Assembly: GCA_946486375.1 (NCBI GenBank) | Contig: CAMLTW010000004.1 | Coordinates: 124,001 to 188,000, forward strand | Length of the DNA: 64,000 bases | Direction: 5' to 3' | Source of the DNA: an uncultured Rikenellaceae bacterium | GTDB lineage: Bacteria > Bacteroidota > Bacteroidia > Bacteroidales > Rikenellaceae | Shown here: positions 9,612 to 17,204 of the stretch, in pieces | Layout: each line of letters opens with the position of its first letter | How positions within the stretch are numbered: position 1 is the first letter of the stretch | The notes under the pieces: generated by a model | The model's database searches: none | What the model was told of the DNA's origin: nothing | Seen by the model: the letters and a program-made list of their open reading frames with translations, nothing else | Translations under genes and position numbers: made by a program

Positions 9612-9685
9612 GATCCGGACAGGATTCGAACCTGTGACCGACAGATTAGAAATCTGTTGCTCTATCCAACTGAGCTACCGGACCT
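9612..9685 (-). tRNA. tRNA-Arg (anticodon TCT)
   Basis: On the minus strand the 74-nt cloverleaf starts GGTCCGGTAGCTCAGTTGG. The D arm is typical, the anticodon loop is TTTCTAA (anticodon TCT, reading AGA) on an ACAGA/TCTGT stem, and the T arm is GGTTCGAATCC. The 7-bp acceptor stem (GGTCCGG/CCGGATC, one G-U pair) is complete, with discriminator A. CCA is not encoded, so it must be added by the CCA enzyme; a candidate gene lies at 61486-62928. Confidence 0.95.
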
Positions 9686-9778
9686 TCCATTGTGCGGATG
9701 CAAAAGTATAATTTTTCTTTTTCCCCTCCAAATCCCCCTTTCCGAAAACCCGAAGAAAAATATTTTATCAAAAAGATA

Positions 9779-9797
9779 TACTATGTATTGCATAGTA
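9779..9797. promoter_or_regulatory. Perfect 7-bp palindrome overlapping the -33 element of the PspC/PadR operon
   Basis: TACTATG-TATTG-CATAGTA, two perfect 7-bp arms around a 5-bp centre. Its central TTG (9788-9790) is the -33 half of the promoter at 9787-9818. The position is ideal for repression, and the operon's second gene encodes a PadR-family regulator, whose known operators are dyads of this general kind. Autoregulation is my inference. Confidence 0.6.
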
Positions 9798-9818
9798 AAG
9801 AAATTCGCATTATATTTG
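9787..9818 (+). promoter_or_regulatory. Bacteroidota-type promoter of the PspC/PadR cassette
   Basis: -7 element TATATTTG at 9811-9818 (exact TAnnTTTG), with TTG at 9788-9790 spaced 20 bp upstream. This is the best consensus promoter in the window. The first gene starts at 9863, giving a leader of about 40 nt. Confidence 0.8.
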
Positions 9819-9862
9819 CAGTAAATTAATAGCCATAAAATAACCTTTAACGGACTTTGGAC

Positions 9863-10384
9863 ATGAAAAAGACGTTGAACATAAACCTGGGAGGCGTTCC
9901 CTTCATCATCGACGAGGACGCATACGAAGTGCTGAAAAACTACCTGGACGACATCGCATCCCGGCTGGCGGAACCCGATCGGGAAATCATCGGGGACGTG
10001 GAAGCGCGCATGGCGGAAATCTTCCGGAACGAACTTTCGCTGCGGGCGCAGGTAGTCGATCTGGCGATGGTCAACCGGGCGATCGCCGTGATGGGCCGTC
10101 CGGAAGAATTCGGAGAGAAGAAACGGATCGACGAAATCCGAAGCGCCTGTCCCCCGCCCCGGCCCCGGAAACTCTACCGGAACATGGACGACAAAATCAT
10201 CGGGGGCGTATGCTCCGGCATCGCCGACTATCTGGGAGTGGACGCGACGCTGATCCGGATCATCACCGTCCTGCTGGTGTTCATGGGAGGACTGAGCCTG
10301 TGGATTTACATCATCCTGTGGATCGTGATCCCGGCATCGCCGTGCCGGCCGATTTTCCCCGACAATTCCGATTACCGAGCATAA
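9863..10384 (+). CDS. Small PspC-domain membrane protein
   Basis: A 173-residue protein. Residues 1-90 form a soluble helical module with the pattern NxGGxxFxxDEDAYxxLxxYL followed by EIxxDVEARMAE. A PspC domain follows (about 98-160: KLYRNMDDKIIGGVCSG...WIVIP) with one or two membrane helices. PspC proteins belong to phage-shock-like envelope-stress systems. The same two-part plan recurs in the third gene of this operon (10746-12206), so the two are paralogues. Start ATG 9863 was chosen over an upstream TTG at 9857. PadR follows after 21 bp. The role in membrane-stress sensing is inferred from the family and context. Confidence 0.85.
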   Translation: MKKTLNINLGGVPFIIDEDAYEVLKNYLDDIASRLAEPDREIIGDVEARMAEIFRNELSLRAQVVDLAMVNRAIAVMGRPEEFGEKKRIDEIRSACPPPRPRKLYRNMDDKIIGGVCSGIADYLGVDATLIRIITVLLVFMGGLSLWIYIILWIVIPASPCRPIFPDNSDYRA

Positions 10385-10392
10385 ATACCATA

Positions 10393-10399
10393 AAGGAGG
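10393..10399 (+). promoter_or_regulatory. Strong Shine-Dalgarno before padR
   Basis: AAGGAGG, 6 bp before the ATG at 10406. Such a perfect site is uncommon in Bacteroidota and suggests the regulator is translated efficiently and independently of the gene before it. Confidence 0.7.
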
Positions 10400-10405
10400 C
10401 AGATT

Positions 10406-10744
10406 ATGAATGTAGATAATGTTAAAGCCCAGATGCGAAAGGGGATCCTGGAATATTGCATCCTTTCCATCCTCTCGCGCAACGACGCCTACGCCTCGGA
10501 AATCATAGCCGAGCTGAAAAGCGCCGAAATGATCGTGGTGGAAGGAACGCTCTATCCGCTGTTGACCCGGCAAAAAAATCAAGGGTTGCTGGCTTACCGT
10601 TGGGAAGAATCGCCCCAGGGGCCGCCCCGGAAATATTACTCCCTGACTGCAGCAGGACGGGAAGCGCTGGCCCAACTGGACGTGTCCTGGCGGGAGCTGA
10701 TCGGCCAAATCGAACAGATACGCAACGGAAAACCCACCGAATGA
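10406..10744 (+). CDS. PadR-family transcriptional regulator
   Basis: A 112-residue winged-helix repressor of the PadR family. Residues 10-90 contain the signature RKGILEYCILSIL, YASEIIAELK and the wing GPPRKYYSLTAAGREAL. A short C-terminal helix (SWRELIGQIEQI) fits dimerisation as in PadR subfamily 2. It lies between two PspC-domain genes, with 1 bp between its stop and the next ATG (TGATATG). The palindrome on the operon promoter is its likely operator. The ligand is unknown; these regulators usually respond to small hydrophobic compounds or cell-envelope stress. Confidence 0.9.
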   Translation: MNVDNVKAQMRKGILEYCILSILSRNDAYASEIIAELKSAEMIVVEGTLYPLLTRQKNQGLLAYRWEESPQGPPRKYYSLTAAGREALAQLDVSWRELIGQIEQIRNGKPTE

Positions 10745-10745
10745 T

Positions 10746-12206
10746 ATGAAAGACATCGTCGACGTAAACATTGCCGGCATCGCATTCAAGCTGGATGCGG
10801 AGGCCTTCGCCCTGCTGGACGGCTACCTGTACAAAATACGGGAACGCTACGGAAGCAGCCCGGACGGAAACGAAATCCTGGAAGACATCGAGGCCCGGAT
10901 CGCCGAGCTCATCCTTTCGCAGCAGGATGCGGGAACAGTTGTGAGAAAGCCGCTGGTGGAATCGGCGATCCACCAGTTGGGTGCGCCGGAAGAGTTCGCC
11001 GAAATGGCGCCGGAAGAGGAACGCGCGGACGAAGCTTCGGTTCCCCCTCCCTATCGGCCGGAAAAACTGGCCCGCCGCCTGTACCGGAACCCGGAAGGGC
11101 GCAAGTTGGGCGGCATATGCAGCGGACTGGGGGCCTACTTCAATGCGGACGTGACCCTGATCCGGCTGTTGTTCCTGCTGCCGTTTTTCCTGATGACCTT
11201 TTTTTACGCCATCGGATGGCACGATTCCGGAAAGGCGATGAACGCGCTGTTCGTGGCGGGACTTTTTCTGTATATCCTCTTGTGGATCGTGATTCCGAAA
11301 GCCCGCACGCCGCGGCAGAAACTCGAAATGAAAGGAGAAAAGATCACGACTTCCCGGATCGAACAGACCTTTCGGGAAGAATTCGCCCGGACAGCTCCGA
11401 ACACCGACGCCCGGACGCAGGTGCGGCACGAACGGAACGCTTCCGTTTTTGCGGAGCTTGTCTCCGTTCTGGGCAAAATCCTGCTGTTTCTGGTGAAGGC
11501 GCTGGTAGCTTTCTTCGCGCTGATCCTGAGCGTAGCCATTATCGCCGTGTTGGTGGCCATCGTTTCCGCCATTGCCGGGAGCGTCTGGTTCCTGAGTCCC
11601 GACCTCCATTTCCCGTATCCGGGGTGGACGCTGACCGTCGGAGGGCTGATCGTCCTCCTGCCGTTGCTGCTGTTGCTGTACGGCTTCCTGAAAGTGCTGT
11701 TCGGATTCCGTTCCAGCAAAGCGTTTCTTTCCTCCGTAACGGTCATCTGGATCATTGCGCTAGTGTTCGGAACGGTCATCTGGATCAAGAACGTCCAACA
11801 GGGGAATTTCGCCCGGGAAAAATGGTTTCCACAAACGGAACACCGGGAACACGACCCGAAACCGAGCGAACCGAAAACCGAATTGCTGTCGGTGCCGTTC
11901 GAGCTTTCAGGGCCGGTGCTTTATGTGGAACCGCTCGATTCCCTGGCGGCGGATACCGCTCTGCGGAAGATTCCGATCAAACTCCGAACCGGGAAGTCTT
12001 CTTATAAAAAACCGACGGTCGTCATCCGCGGAAAAGACACGGTCGACCGGCCCGATTTTCTCGTGCGGAACGACACGCTGTTCGTAAATCCGACGGTCGG
12101 CGATCGGGAACGACACGAGACGGAATTCAACGTCTACCTGCCGAAAGGGACGGAAACCCGAGTGAATCCGTTGCTGGACTATAACGAATACCTCGAAAAG
12201 AAATAA
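10746..12206 (+). CDS. Large PspC-domain multi-pass membrane protein
   Basis: A 486-residue protein. Residues 1-95 repeat the helical module of the first cassette gene (VNIAGIAFKLDAEAF...EILEDIEARIAEL). A PspC domain covers about 107-185 (RRLYRNPEGRKLGGICSG...WIVIP). Three or more further membrane helices follow at about 245-285, 297-320 and 328-348, and a C-terminal region of about 130 residues is probably periplasmic, with beta-like VxYVEPL and PTVVIRGKD stretches. It starts 1 bp after padR stops. It probably senses or buffers envelope stress, by family and context. It lacks a clear DUF2807 domain, which often accompanies such clusters. Confidence 0.85.
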   Translation: MKDIVDVNIAGIAFKLDAEAFALLDGYLYKIRERYGSSPDGNEILEDIEARIAELILSQQDAGTVVRKPLVESAIHQLGAPEEFAEMAPEEERADEASVPPPYRPEKLARRLYRNPEGRKLGGICSGLGAYFNADVTLIRLLFLLPFFLMTFFYAIGWHDSGKAMNALFVAGLFLYILLWIVIPKARTPRQKLEMKGEKITTSRIEQTFREEFARTAPNTDARTQVRHERNASVFAELVSVLGKILLFLVKALVAFFALILSVAIIAVLVAIVSAIAGSVWFLSPDLHFPYPGWTLTVGGLIVLLPLLLLLYGFLKVLFGFRSSKAFLSSVTVIWIIALVFGTVIWIKNVQQGNFAREKWFPQTEHREHDPKPSEPKTELLSVPFELSGPVLYVEPLDSLAADTALRKIPIKLRTGKSSYKKPTVVIRGKDTVDRPDFLVRNDTLFVNPTVGDRERHETEFNVYLPKGTETRVNPLLDYNEYLEKK

Positions 12207-12302
12207 ACGCATGTACCGGGTCTGCGACGGGGGCCTATCGAATGGTCTCCGTTTGCAGTCGGACACAACGAATTATTCATCCGAACACAAAAAACGCTGA
12301 TC

Positions 12303-12665
12303 ATGGAAATCATTCGTCAAACGCCGCCTCCGCTGCCGGAACCTCCGTACCGGAAAGACGCTTCCATACGCAGAAGCTACCTCGGAATCGTACTGATACT
12401 GGCCGGGGTCGTCTGGCTCCTATACAATTTCGACCGGTTGGAATACCGTATCTTCGACATGTTTTTCTCCTGGCAAACGCTGATGATCGTGCTGGGAGGC
12501 TACCTGCTGGCGATCCGGAAATGGATCGGAGGCGGGATCGTCCTGGCGCTGGGCGTCGTTTTCCTGCTCACGGACTTTTTCGGCATCCATATTCCTATCG
12601 GCAAAGTGGTGCTGCCGGTACTGGTCATCGCCGCAGGTATTTCGGTACTGCTGACCCGCCGCTGA
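12303..12665 (+). CDS. Small membrane protein with LiaF-like transmembrane region
   Basis: A 120-residue protein. A Pro-rich start (TPPPLPEPPY) is followed by four closely packed hydrophobic segments, including LGIVLILAGVVWLLYNF and VVLPVLVIAAGISVLL. This matches the LiaI/LiaF-like transmembrane (DUF5668-type) family found with PspC and PadR genes in envelope-stress loci. It lies 96 bp after the large PspC gene and probably closes the same operon. It has no catalytic motif. Confidence 0.75.
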   Translation: MEIIRQTPPPLPEPPYRKDASIRRSYLGIVLILAGVVWLLYNFDRLEYRIFDMFFSWQTLMIVLGGYLLAIRKWIGGGIVLALGVVFLLTDFFGIHIPIGKVVLPVLVIAAGISVLLTRR

Positions 12666-12749
12666 CTTTTGCGGCAGCCGACCATTCCATCCGAAACGAA
12701 AAGCCGCTTCCCCTCAAAAGGAAACGGCCTTTCGACGATAGGGAACCTA

Positions 12750-13979
12750 TCATTTTTTCTGTCGGGTCAAAAAGCGGAACAACCTCCGGCCGCGCACCAT
12801 CCGGCGACGGGATACGGTGTCCGTCGTATCTTTCAGCACGGATACGCGCATGGTCGTACCCTTGTCGATCTCCGAATCGAGGACGAAAATGCGACCGTGG
12901 TGATAATCCTCCACGATACGCCGGCTGAGAGACAGCCCCAATCCCCAACCGCGCGTTTTGGTGGTGAAGCCCGGTTCGAAGATGCGCCTGAAATTGGCCT
13001 TGGCCATCCCTTTCCCGGTGTCCGTGACATCGATGTTGATCCAGCGATCGATTTCCCCGACCGTCACCACGATCGTCCCTTTTCCCTGAAGGGCGTCGAG
13101 CGCATTTTTCAACAGATTTTCGATCACCCATTCGAACAGCGCGTCGTTGATCATCGCATACATCGGATGCATGGGCGGAACATAGACGAGTTCCACGTTT
13201 TTCGGAATGCGGGAACGGAAATAAGCCACCGTATTCCCGACCACCTCCGCGATGTTCCGCCGGGCGAAAGAAGTCACGGCCCCGATCTTCGAGAAGCGAT
13301 CCACGATTTTCAGCAGACGCGTCAGGTCCTTGTTCATCTCCTCGATCACGAATTCTTCCACGTTCTGGGAACGGAGGTACTCGATCCATCCCAACAGGGA
13401 GGAAGTCGGCGTACCCAACTGGTGGGCCGTTTCCTTCGCCATTCCGATCCAGACCCGGTTTTGCTCGTCCTGCTTGGACGAACTGAAGGCGATGAACGAA
13501 AACACGACGAAAATGCCGATGATCCCGATCTGGATATAAGGGAAATAATACAGGGATTTGAGTACGAGAGACTGATCGTAAAAAATGTAGTAAGTGGTAT
13601 AGCCGAGGGGAATTTCCAGCGGTTTGTTGGAAGTGGCCATCCGTTCCAGACGTCGACGCAACAACGTCTTGCTCTTGACGATCACCTCCGGAACCAGGTG
13701 ATGCCCTACCGGAACCAGATTCTCGTCCGTCACGATGAAAGGAATGTTGTTGTTGGCATTGACGATGTAATTGAACAACGGATCGCCGACATCGAAATCC
13801 CCCACCCGCTGCATGGCATACGACCACAGCCGCACTTCGCTCTGCTCCTTCTCCCGGAGCTGCCGGGCCAGCCGGTTGGTAAACACCAAGGAAGAGAGTC
13901 CGATCACCAGACCCACGATAATGATGAGCTTTTTGCTCTTGTAGCTCACCATCGGCTTGTTGTAAAACCTGAACTTCAC
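12750..13979 (-). CDS. Sensor histidine kinase with HQLGTP-type phosphoacceptor box
   Basis: Membrane histidine kinase of about 409 residues. Two membrane helices (about 18-35 and 147-165) flank an extracytoplasmic domain of about 110 residues. The phosphoacceptor box is AKETAHQLGTP (His about 186), a variant of the usual HELRTPL. Then come the N box (ENLLKNALDA), G1 (DTGKGM), F (FEPGFTT) and G2 (GWGLGLSL) of the ATPase domain. No HAMP domain is visible. Starts are uncertain: GTG 14018, GTG 13979 (with AGGAAAGG just before) or ATG 13952. It follows the S41 protease gene in the same orientation, so co-transcription is likely. No response regulator is adjacent, so its partner is unknown. Confidence 0.85.
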   Translation of the reverse strand: MKFRFYNKPMVSYKSKKLIIIVGLVIGLSSLVFTNRLARQLREKEQSEVRLWSYAMQRVGDFDVGDPLFNYIVNANNNIPFIVTDENLVPVGHHLVPEVIVKSKTLLRRRLERMATSNKPLEIPLGYTTYYIFYDQSLVLKSLYYFPYIQIGIIGIFVVFSFIAFSSSKQDEQNRVWIGMAKETAHQLGTPTSSLLGWIEYLRSQNVEEFVIEEMNKDLTRLLKIVDRFSKIGAVTSFARRNIAEVVGNTVAYFRSRIPKNVELVYVPPMHPMYAMINDALFEWVIENLLKNALDALQGKGTIVVTVGEIDRWINIDVTDTGKGMAKANFRRIFEPGFTTKTRGWGLGLSLSRRIVEDYHHGRIFVLDSEIDKGTTMRVSVLKDTTDTVSRRRMVRGRRLFRFLTRQKK

Positions 13980-14021
13980 CCTTTCCTGATTGATTGACCG
14001 GTCGGTTCGCGGAGGCACCCG

Positions 14022-15692
14022 TTATTTCTTCGGCGTATCCCGGCTTTCCAGGATGGAGGCGTAACGCGCTTCGTCCCCCAGAACCTTCACCGCTTCGTCC
14101 AGCACGCTGTCTTCCCGCAGCTTGTGACGGATCACGCCCTGCGCATAATGGAAGTAAAGGATGACATCGTCCTCGATCAGCCGGGAAATTTCGTCCCGGA
14201 ACGTCTCCAGTTCCTGATTCTTGTCCGCTTCGATCTTGCGGCGGATGGATTCCAGTTCGGAAGCGATCCGGTCGGCGTATTTTTCCCGTGCGGCCGTCTT
14301 TTCCAACTCTTCCAGCAAGGCCCGGGTTTCGGAATCCACTTCCACCTCTTTATCCTGCATAAAAGCCACGAAATCGGCATAGTCCGCATCGCTCAGCCGG
14401 AAACGATCCACATCCACGGGCCGAAAACCGTGCTTCTTCACGTATTCCGCGGCAAAATCCTCGATATAGCCCTTCCCGTAAAGGTTCATGGTGAACAAGC
14501 TCACATAAGGCGCCTCTACACGCAGGTCCGGCATGATGCCGCCCCCGTCGTACACCTTCCGGCCGTTCCGGGTCTGAAACTCCCGGATCAGGGAATCCGG
14601 AACATATCCCACGCTGCCGTCTTCGTTCCGGTGGGAATAGTCGATGGCCTGAATGCAACGCCCGCTCGGAATGTAGTACTTCGCCGTGGTCAGCTTGACA
14701 TAAGCATTGTATCCGACCGGCCGGGTCGTCTGCACCAGCCCCTTGCCGAAACTCCGCTCCCCGACCAAAACGGCCCTGTCCACGTCCTGAAGCGATCCGG
14801 CCACGATTTCCGAAGCGGAAGCGGAACCCCGGTTGATGAGCACGGCGATCCGGATCGAATCGTCCACCGGCTCCGCCGAAGTCCGGTACGCGGCGTCCAC
14901 TTCCCGGTTCTTGCCCCGAATGGAAACCACCTCGGTGCCTTTGGGAACGAACATGCCGACGATCTTGACCGCTTCCTGCATGATCCCCCCGCCATTCCCG
15001 CGCAGGTCGAAAACCAACGCTTTCATCCCCTGTCCCTTCAGTTCCAGGAGGGCCCGTTTCACATCCGCACTGCAATCCTCCGAAAAATCGCCGTGGGCGA
15101 TGTACCCCACGCTGTCGTTCACCATCCCATAGTAAGGAACGCCGGAAATGGCGATCCGTTCCCGTTTGACCGTCACCTCTTCCACTCGTCCGTCGGCGAA
15201 ACGTTCCACCCGGAGTTTCAGGGTGGTTCCGGGATCTCCCTTCATCAGGTTGCTGACCGTCGTCGGATCGGCCCCCTTCATCTCCTTTCCGTCCACCGAA
15301 AGAATCCGGTCTCCGATTTTCAGCCCGGCCCGATCCGCGGCAAAACCCTTATAGGGCTGCGCCACGATCACATAGTCCCCCTTCTTCCGGATCAGGGAAC
15401 CGATCCCCCCGTATTTGCCGGTGGTCATGATCTCGAAATTCTCCATGTCGCTTTCCGACAGGAATTCCGTATAGGGGTCGAGCCGCCCCAGCATCCCCGC
15501 CGCCGCATCCTTCATCAGGCGGTCGGGATCGGCTTCATCCACATAATAGGCGTTGACCTCCCTGAACAGGTTGAAAAATACCTCCAGGTTTTTTCCTACG
15601 CTAAAATCGGCCTTACCGGCCGAAAGCAGGATCGCCGCGCCGCCCATCAACCCCGCGGCCGCGGCGATGTATCTTTTCCGGAATCGCTTCAT
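14022..15692 (-). CDS. S41-family C-terminal processing protease
   Basis: Periplasmic carboxyl-terminal (tail-specific) protease of 556 residues. An N-terminal hydrophobic segment (residues 8-26) is followed by a helical lead, a PDZ domain (about 95-175; YGGIGSLI, GLKIGDRILSVDG) and the S41 core. The Ser-Lys dyad is Ser292 in GSASASE and Lys317 in SFGKGLVQ. A C-terminal helical extension of about 170 residues (420-556) rich in Glu/Lys goes beyond the catalytic core. A second S41 protease is encoded at 42982-44601. The histidine kinase starts within about 50 bp downstream and a small membrane protein lies 34 bp upstream, suggesting one operon. Substrates are unknown. Confidence 0.92.
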   Translation of the reverse strand: MKRFRKRYIAAAAGLMGGAAILLSAGKADFSVGKNLEVFFNLFREVNAYYVDEADPDRLMKDAAAGMLGRLDPYTEFLSESDMENFEIMTTGKYGGIGSLIRKKGDYVIVAQPYKGFAADRAGLKIGDRILSVDGKEMKGADPTTVSNLMKGDPGTTLKLRVERFADGRVEEVTVKRERIAISGVPYYGMVNDSVGYIAHGDFSEDCSADVKRALLELKGQGMKALVFDLRGNGGGIMQEAVKIVGMFVPKGTEVVSIRGKNREVDAAYRTSAEPVDDSIRIAVLINRGSASASEIVAGSLQDVDRAVLVGERSFGKGLVQTTRPVGYNAYVKLTTAKYYIPSGRCIQAIDYSHRNEDGSVGYVPDSLIREFQTRNGRKVYDGGGIMPDLRVEAPYVSLFTMNLYGKGYIEDFAAEYVKKHGFRPVDVDRFRLSDADYADFVAFMQDKEVEVDSETRALLEELEKTAAREKYADRIASELESIRRKIEADKNQELETFRDEISRLIEDDVILYFHYAQGVIRHKLREDSVLDEAVKVLGDEARYASILESRDTPKK

Positions 15693-15726
15693 CTGTCGCT
15701 ATTACCTCCGCTTCTTGGAATGAATC

Positions 15727-16182
15727 TTACAAAAATGTCTTGAGCCGGAATTCCGTTTTCACCACCTCTTTGCGGGGCCCTTCGATCACGATGTAATTGT
15801 CGTCCCGCGTCAGGGTGATCCGGTCTTCGTACAGCAAGCGCAACTTCCCTGCCGCGGTGGCGGCCCGGAAAACCATCCGGCCGTCCCCTTCCTCCACCGG
15901 CTTGAATCCGTTCAGGGCCATCGTCCTCAGAATGATCTCCTTCGATCCGTCGAAATCGGCCCGCACCGTCCGGGTCACGAAACCGAAAAAAGGGTACAGC
16001 AGCGGCAGTCCCACGAAAGCCGCCAGCAACAGCCACAAGCGGCTTCCCGAAGCGGTCACCCGGCCCAACGTTTCCCACGACGAATATCCCGTCAGGATCA
16101 ACAGGGCGTACAGTACGATAAAAAGGCCCAGCAAATAGACGAAATACTTCGCCGCACGCAACGCATATCTTTTCCTATTCAT
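15727..16182 (-). CDS. Small membrane protein of unknown function
   Basis: A 151-residue protein with two membrane helices (about 11-33, FVYLLGLFIVLYALLIL; 52-75, LWLLLAAFVGLPLLYPFFGF) and a soluble C-terminal domain of about 75 residues, with alternating hydrophobic strands ending VVKTEFRLKTFL. I do not recognise the family. I placed the start at ATG 16182 rather than 16218 because a promoter -7 element (16206-16213) covers the longer start. It is the first gene of a likely operon with the S41 protease and histidine kinase, so it may act in the same envelope pathway. Confidence 0.7.
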   Translation of the reverse strand: MNRKRYALRAAKYFVYLLGLFIVLYALLILTGYSSWETLGRVTASGSRLWLLLAAFVGLPLLYPFFGFVTRTVRADFDGSKEIILRTMALNGFKPVEEGDGRMVFRAATAAGKLRLLYEDRITLTRDDNYIVIEGPRKEVVKTEFRLKTFL

Positions 16183-16205
16183 ACGAAAAACGGAATTTGT
16201 CCGTA

Positions 16206-16213
16206 CAAACTTA
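16206..16213 (-). promoter_or_regulatory. -7 element upstream of the membrane protein/S41 protease operon
   Basis: CAAACTTA on the plus strand, i.e. TAAGTTTG on the minus strand (exact TAnnTTTG), 24 bp before the ATG at 16182. No good -33 TTG at the usual distance. Confidence 0.55.
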
Positions 16214-16241
16214 CGCAATAATCTTCAATATTAACAGGGGT

Positions 16242-17162
16242 TCAGCCGCGATTATTGTCCCTGCGGGGCAATTTTTTGCCGCAGTGGGGACAGTATTCTC
16301 CATCCTCCGCCGGAGCGGGACGCCGGTCATGACGAAGCAGATGGGCGGTGTAACAGGTGGCGGACGGCAGATACCGAATCGTGCGCCGTCGGGCGACCTG
16401 CGCCATGAAAGCGGAACTGATGATCCCCGTAGGCATGGCGATCATCCCGATTCCGGCCACGGCGATCACCCCGGCCAGGAATTTTCCCCAGGGCGTAATC
16501 GGATAAATGTCCCCGTAGCCCACCGTCGTAAACGTGATGATGGACCACCAGAAACCCTGCCCCACGTTGTCGAACACCCGCGGCTGCGCATCCTTTTCCA
16601 AGTAATACATCATGACGGCGGCGAAAGTGACGATGACCATGGCCGCCGAGATTCCCGTCCAGAGCTCCGTCCGGACGCTGCGGAACGCATTCTTGATGAG
16701 GTCGAGCGACCGGGAATAGCGCCAGAGCTTGAACACCAGGAACAGGCGGGCGAAATCGACCAGATGCACCCGGTCGGGAGAAGCGGGAAAAACGACCGGA
16801 AGCAGGAAGGGAAGGATGGCGACGAAGTCGATGATCCCGAAAAAGGAAAAGACATACCGCAGTCCGGCATACTTCCGGCTTTTATCGTTATAGTACACCC
16901 CTGCGCTCCAGATGCGCAGCAGGTACTCCGCCAGAAAAGCCAGCCCTGAAACATACCCCGCGATCGTGAACTCCCGCCGGAAATCGATCAGGGCCGGAGC
17001 GTTGTTGAAAAAAATGCCCACCAGGTCGACGATGACCAGAACGGTGATGAAACGGCGAGACAGGCGCGCGCTTTCCCAATGCCGTCCGCCGTTGAGGATT
17101 TCGTTGACGGTGATCCGCCAGCGTTTCACCCGGGAAATTTTGTGTTTCCTTTTCCGATGCAC
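16242..17162 (-). CDS. Voltage-gated-type potassium channel with C-terminal cysteine motif
   Basis: Six-transmembrane ion channel (306 residues). S1-S4 span about residues 37-160, with an Arg-containing S4-like segment (RLFLVFKLWRYSRSL). The pore helix and selectivity filter TTVGYGD (filter residues 213-218) mark it as K+-selective, and S6 follows (AGVIAVAGIGMIAMPTGII). A PxP-like hinge is replaced by MPTG. The cytoplasmic tail is short and ends in CPHCGKKL (Cys291, Cys294), with Cys270 and His274 upstream as possible additional metal ligands. It probably sets membrane potential or K+ flux. It is transcribed alone or with the EamA gene upstream (gap of about 42 bp). Confidence 0.92.
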   Translation of the reverse strand: MHRKRKHKISRVKRWRITVNEILNGGRHWESARLSRRFITVLVIVDLVGIFFNNAPALIDFRREFTIAGYVSGLAFLAEYLLRIWSAGVYYNDKSRKYAGLRYVFSFFGIIDFVAILPFLLPVVFPASPDRVHLVDFARLFLVFKLWRYSRSLDLIKNAFRSVRTELWTGISAAMVIVTFAAVMMYYLEKDAQPRVFDNVGQGFWWSIITFTTVGYGDIYPITPWGKFLAGVIAVAGIGMIAMPTGIISSAFMAQVARRRTIRYLPSATCYTAHLLRHDRRPAPAEDGEYCPHCGKKLPRRDNNRG

Positions 17163-17204
17163 CCTGTCCTCCGTTTATGATCCGGAGGATAAAGGTATAA
17201 AAAT

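Noticed and set aside
9612..9685. tRNA gene as an integration site for a mobile element
   Set aside because: No integrase, no repeated tRNA 3' end and no foreign-looking genes nearby.
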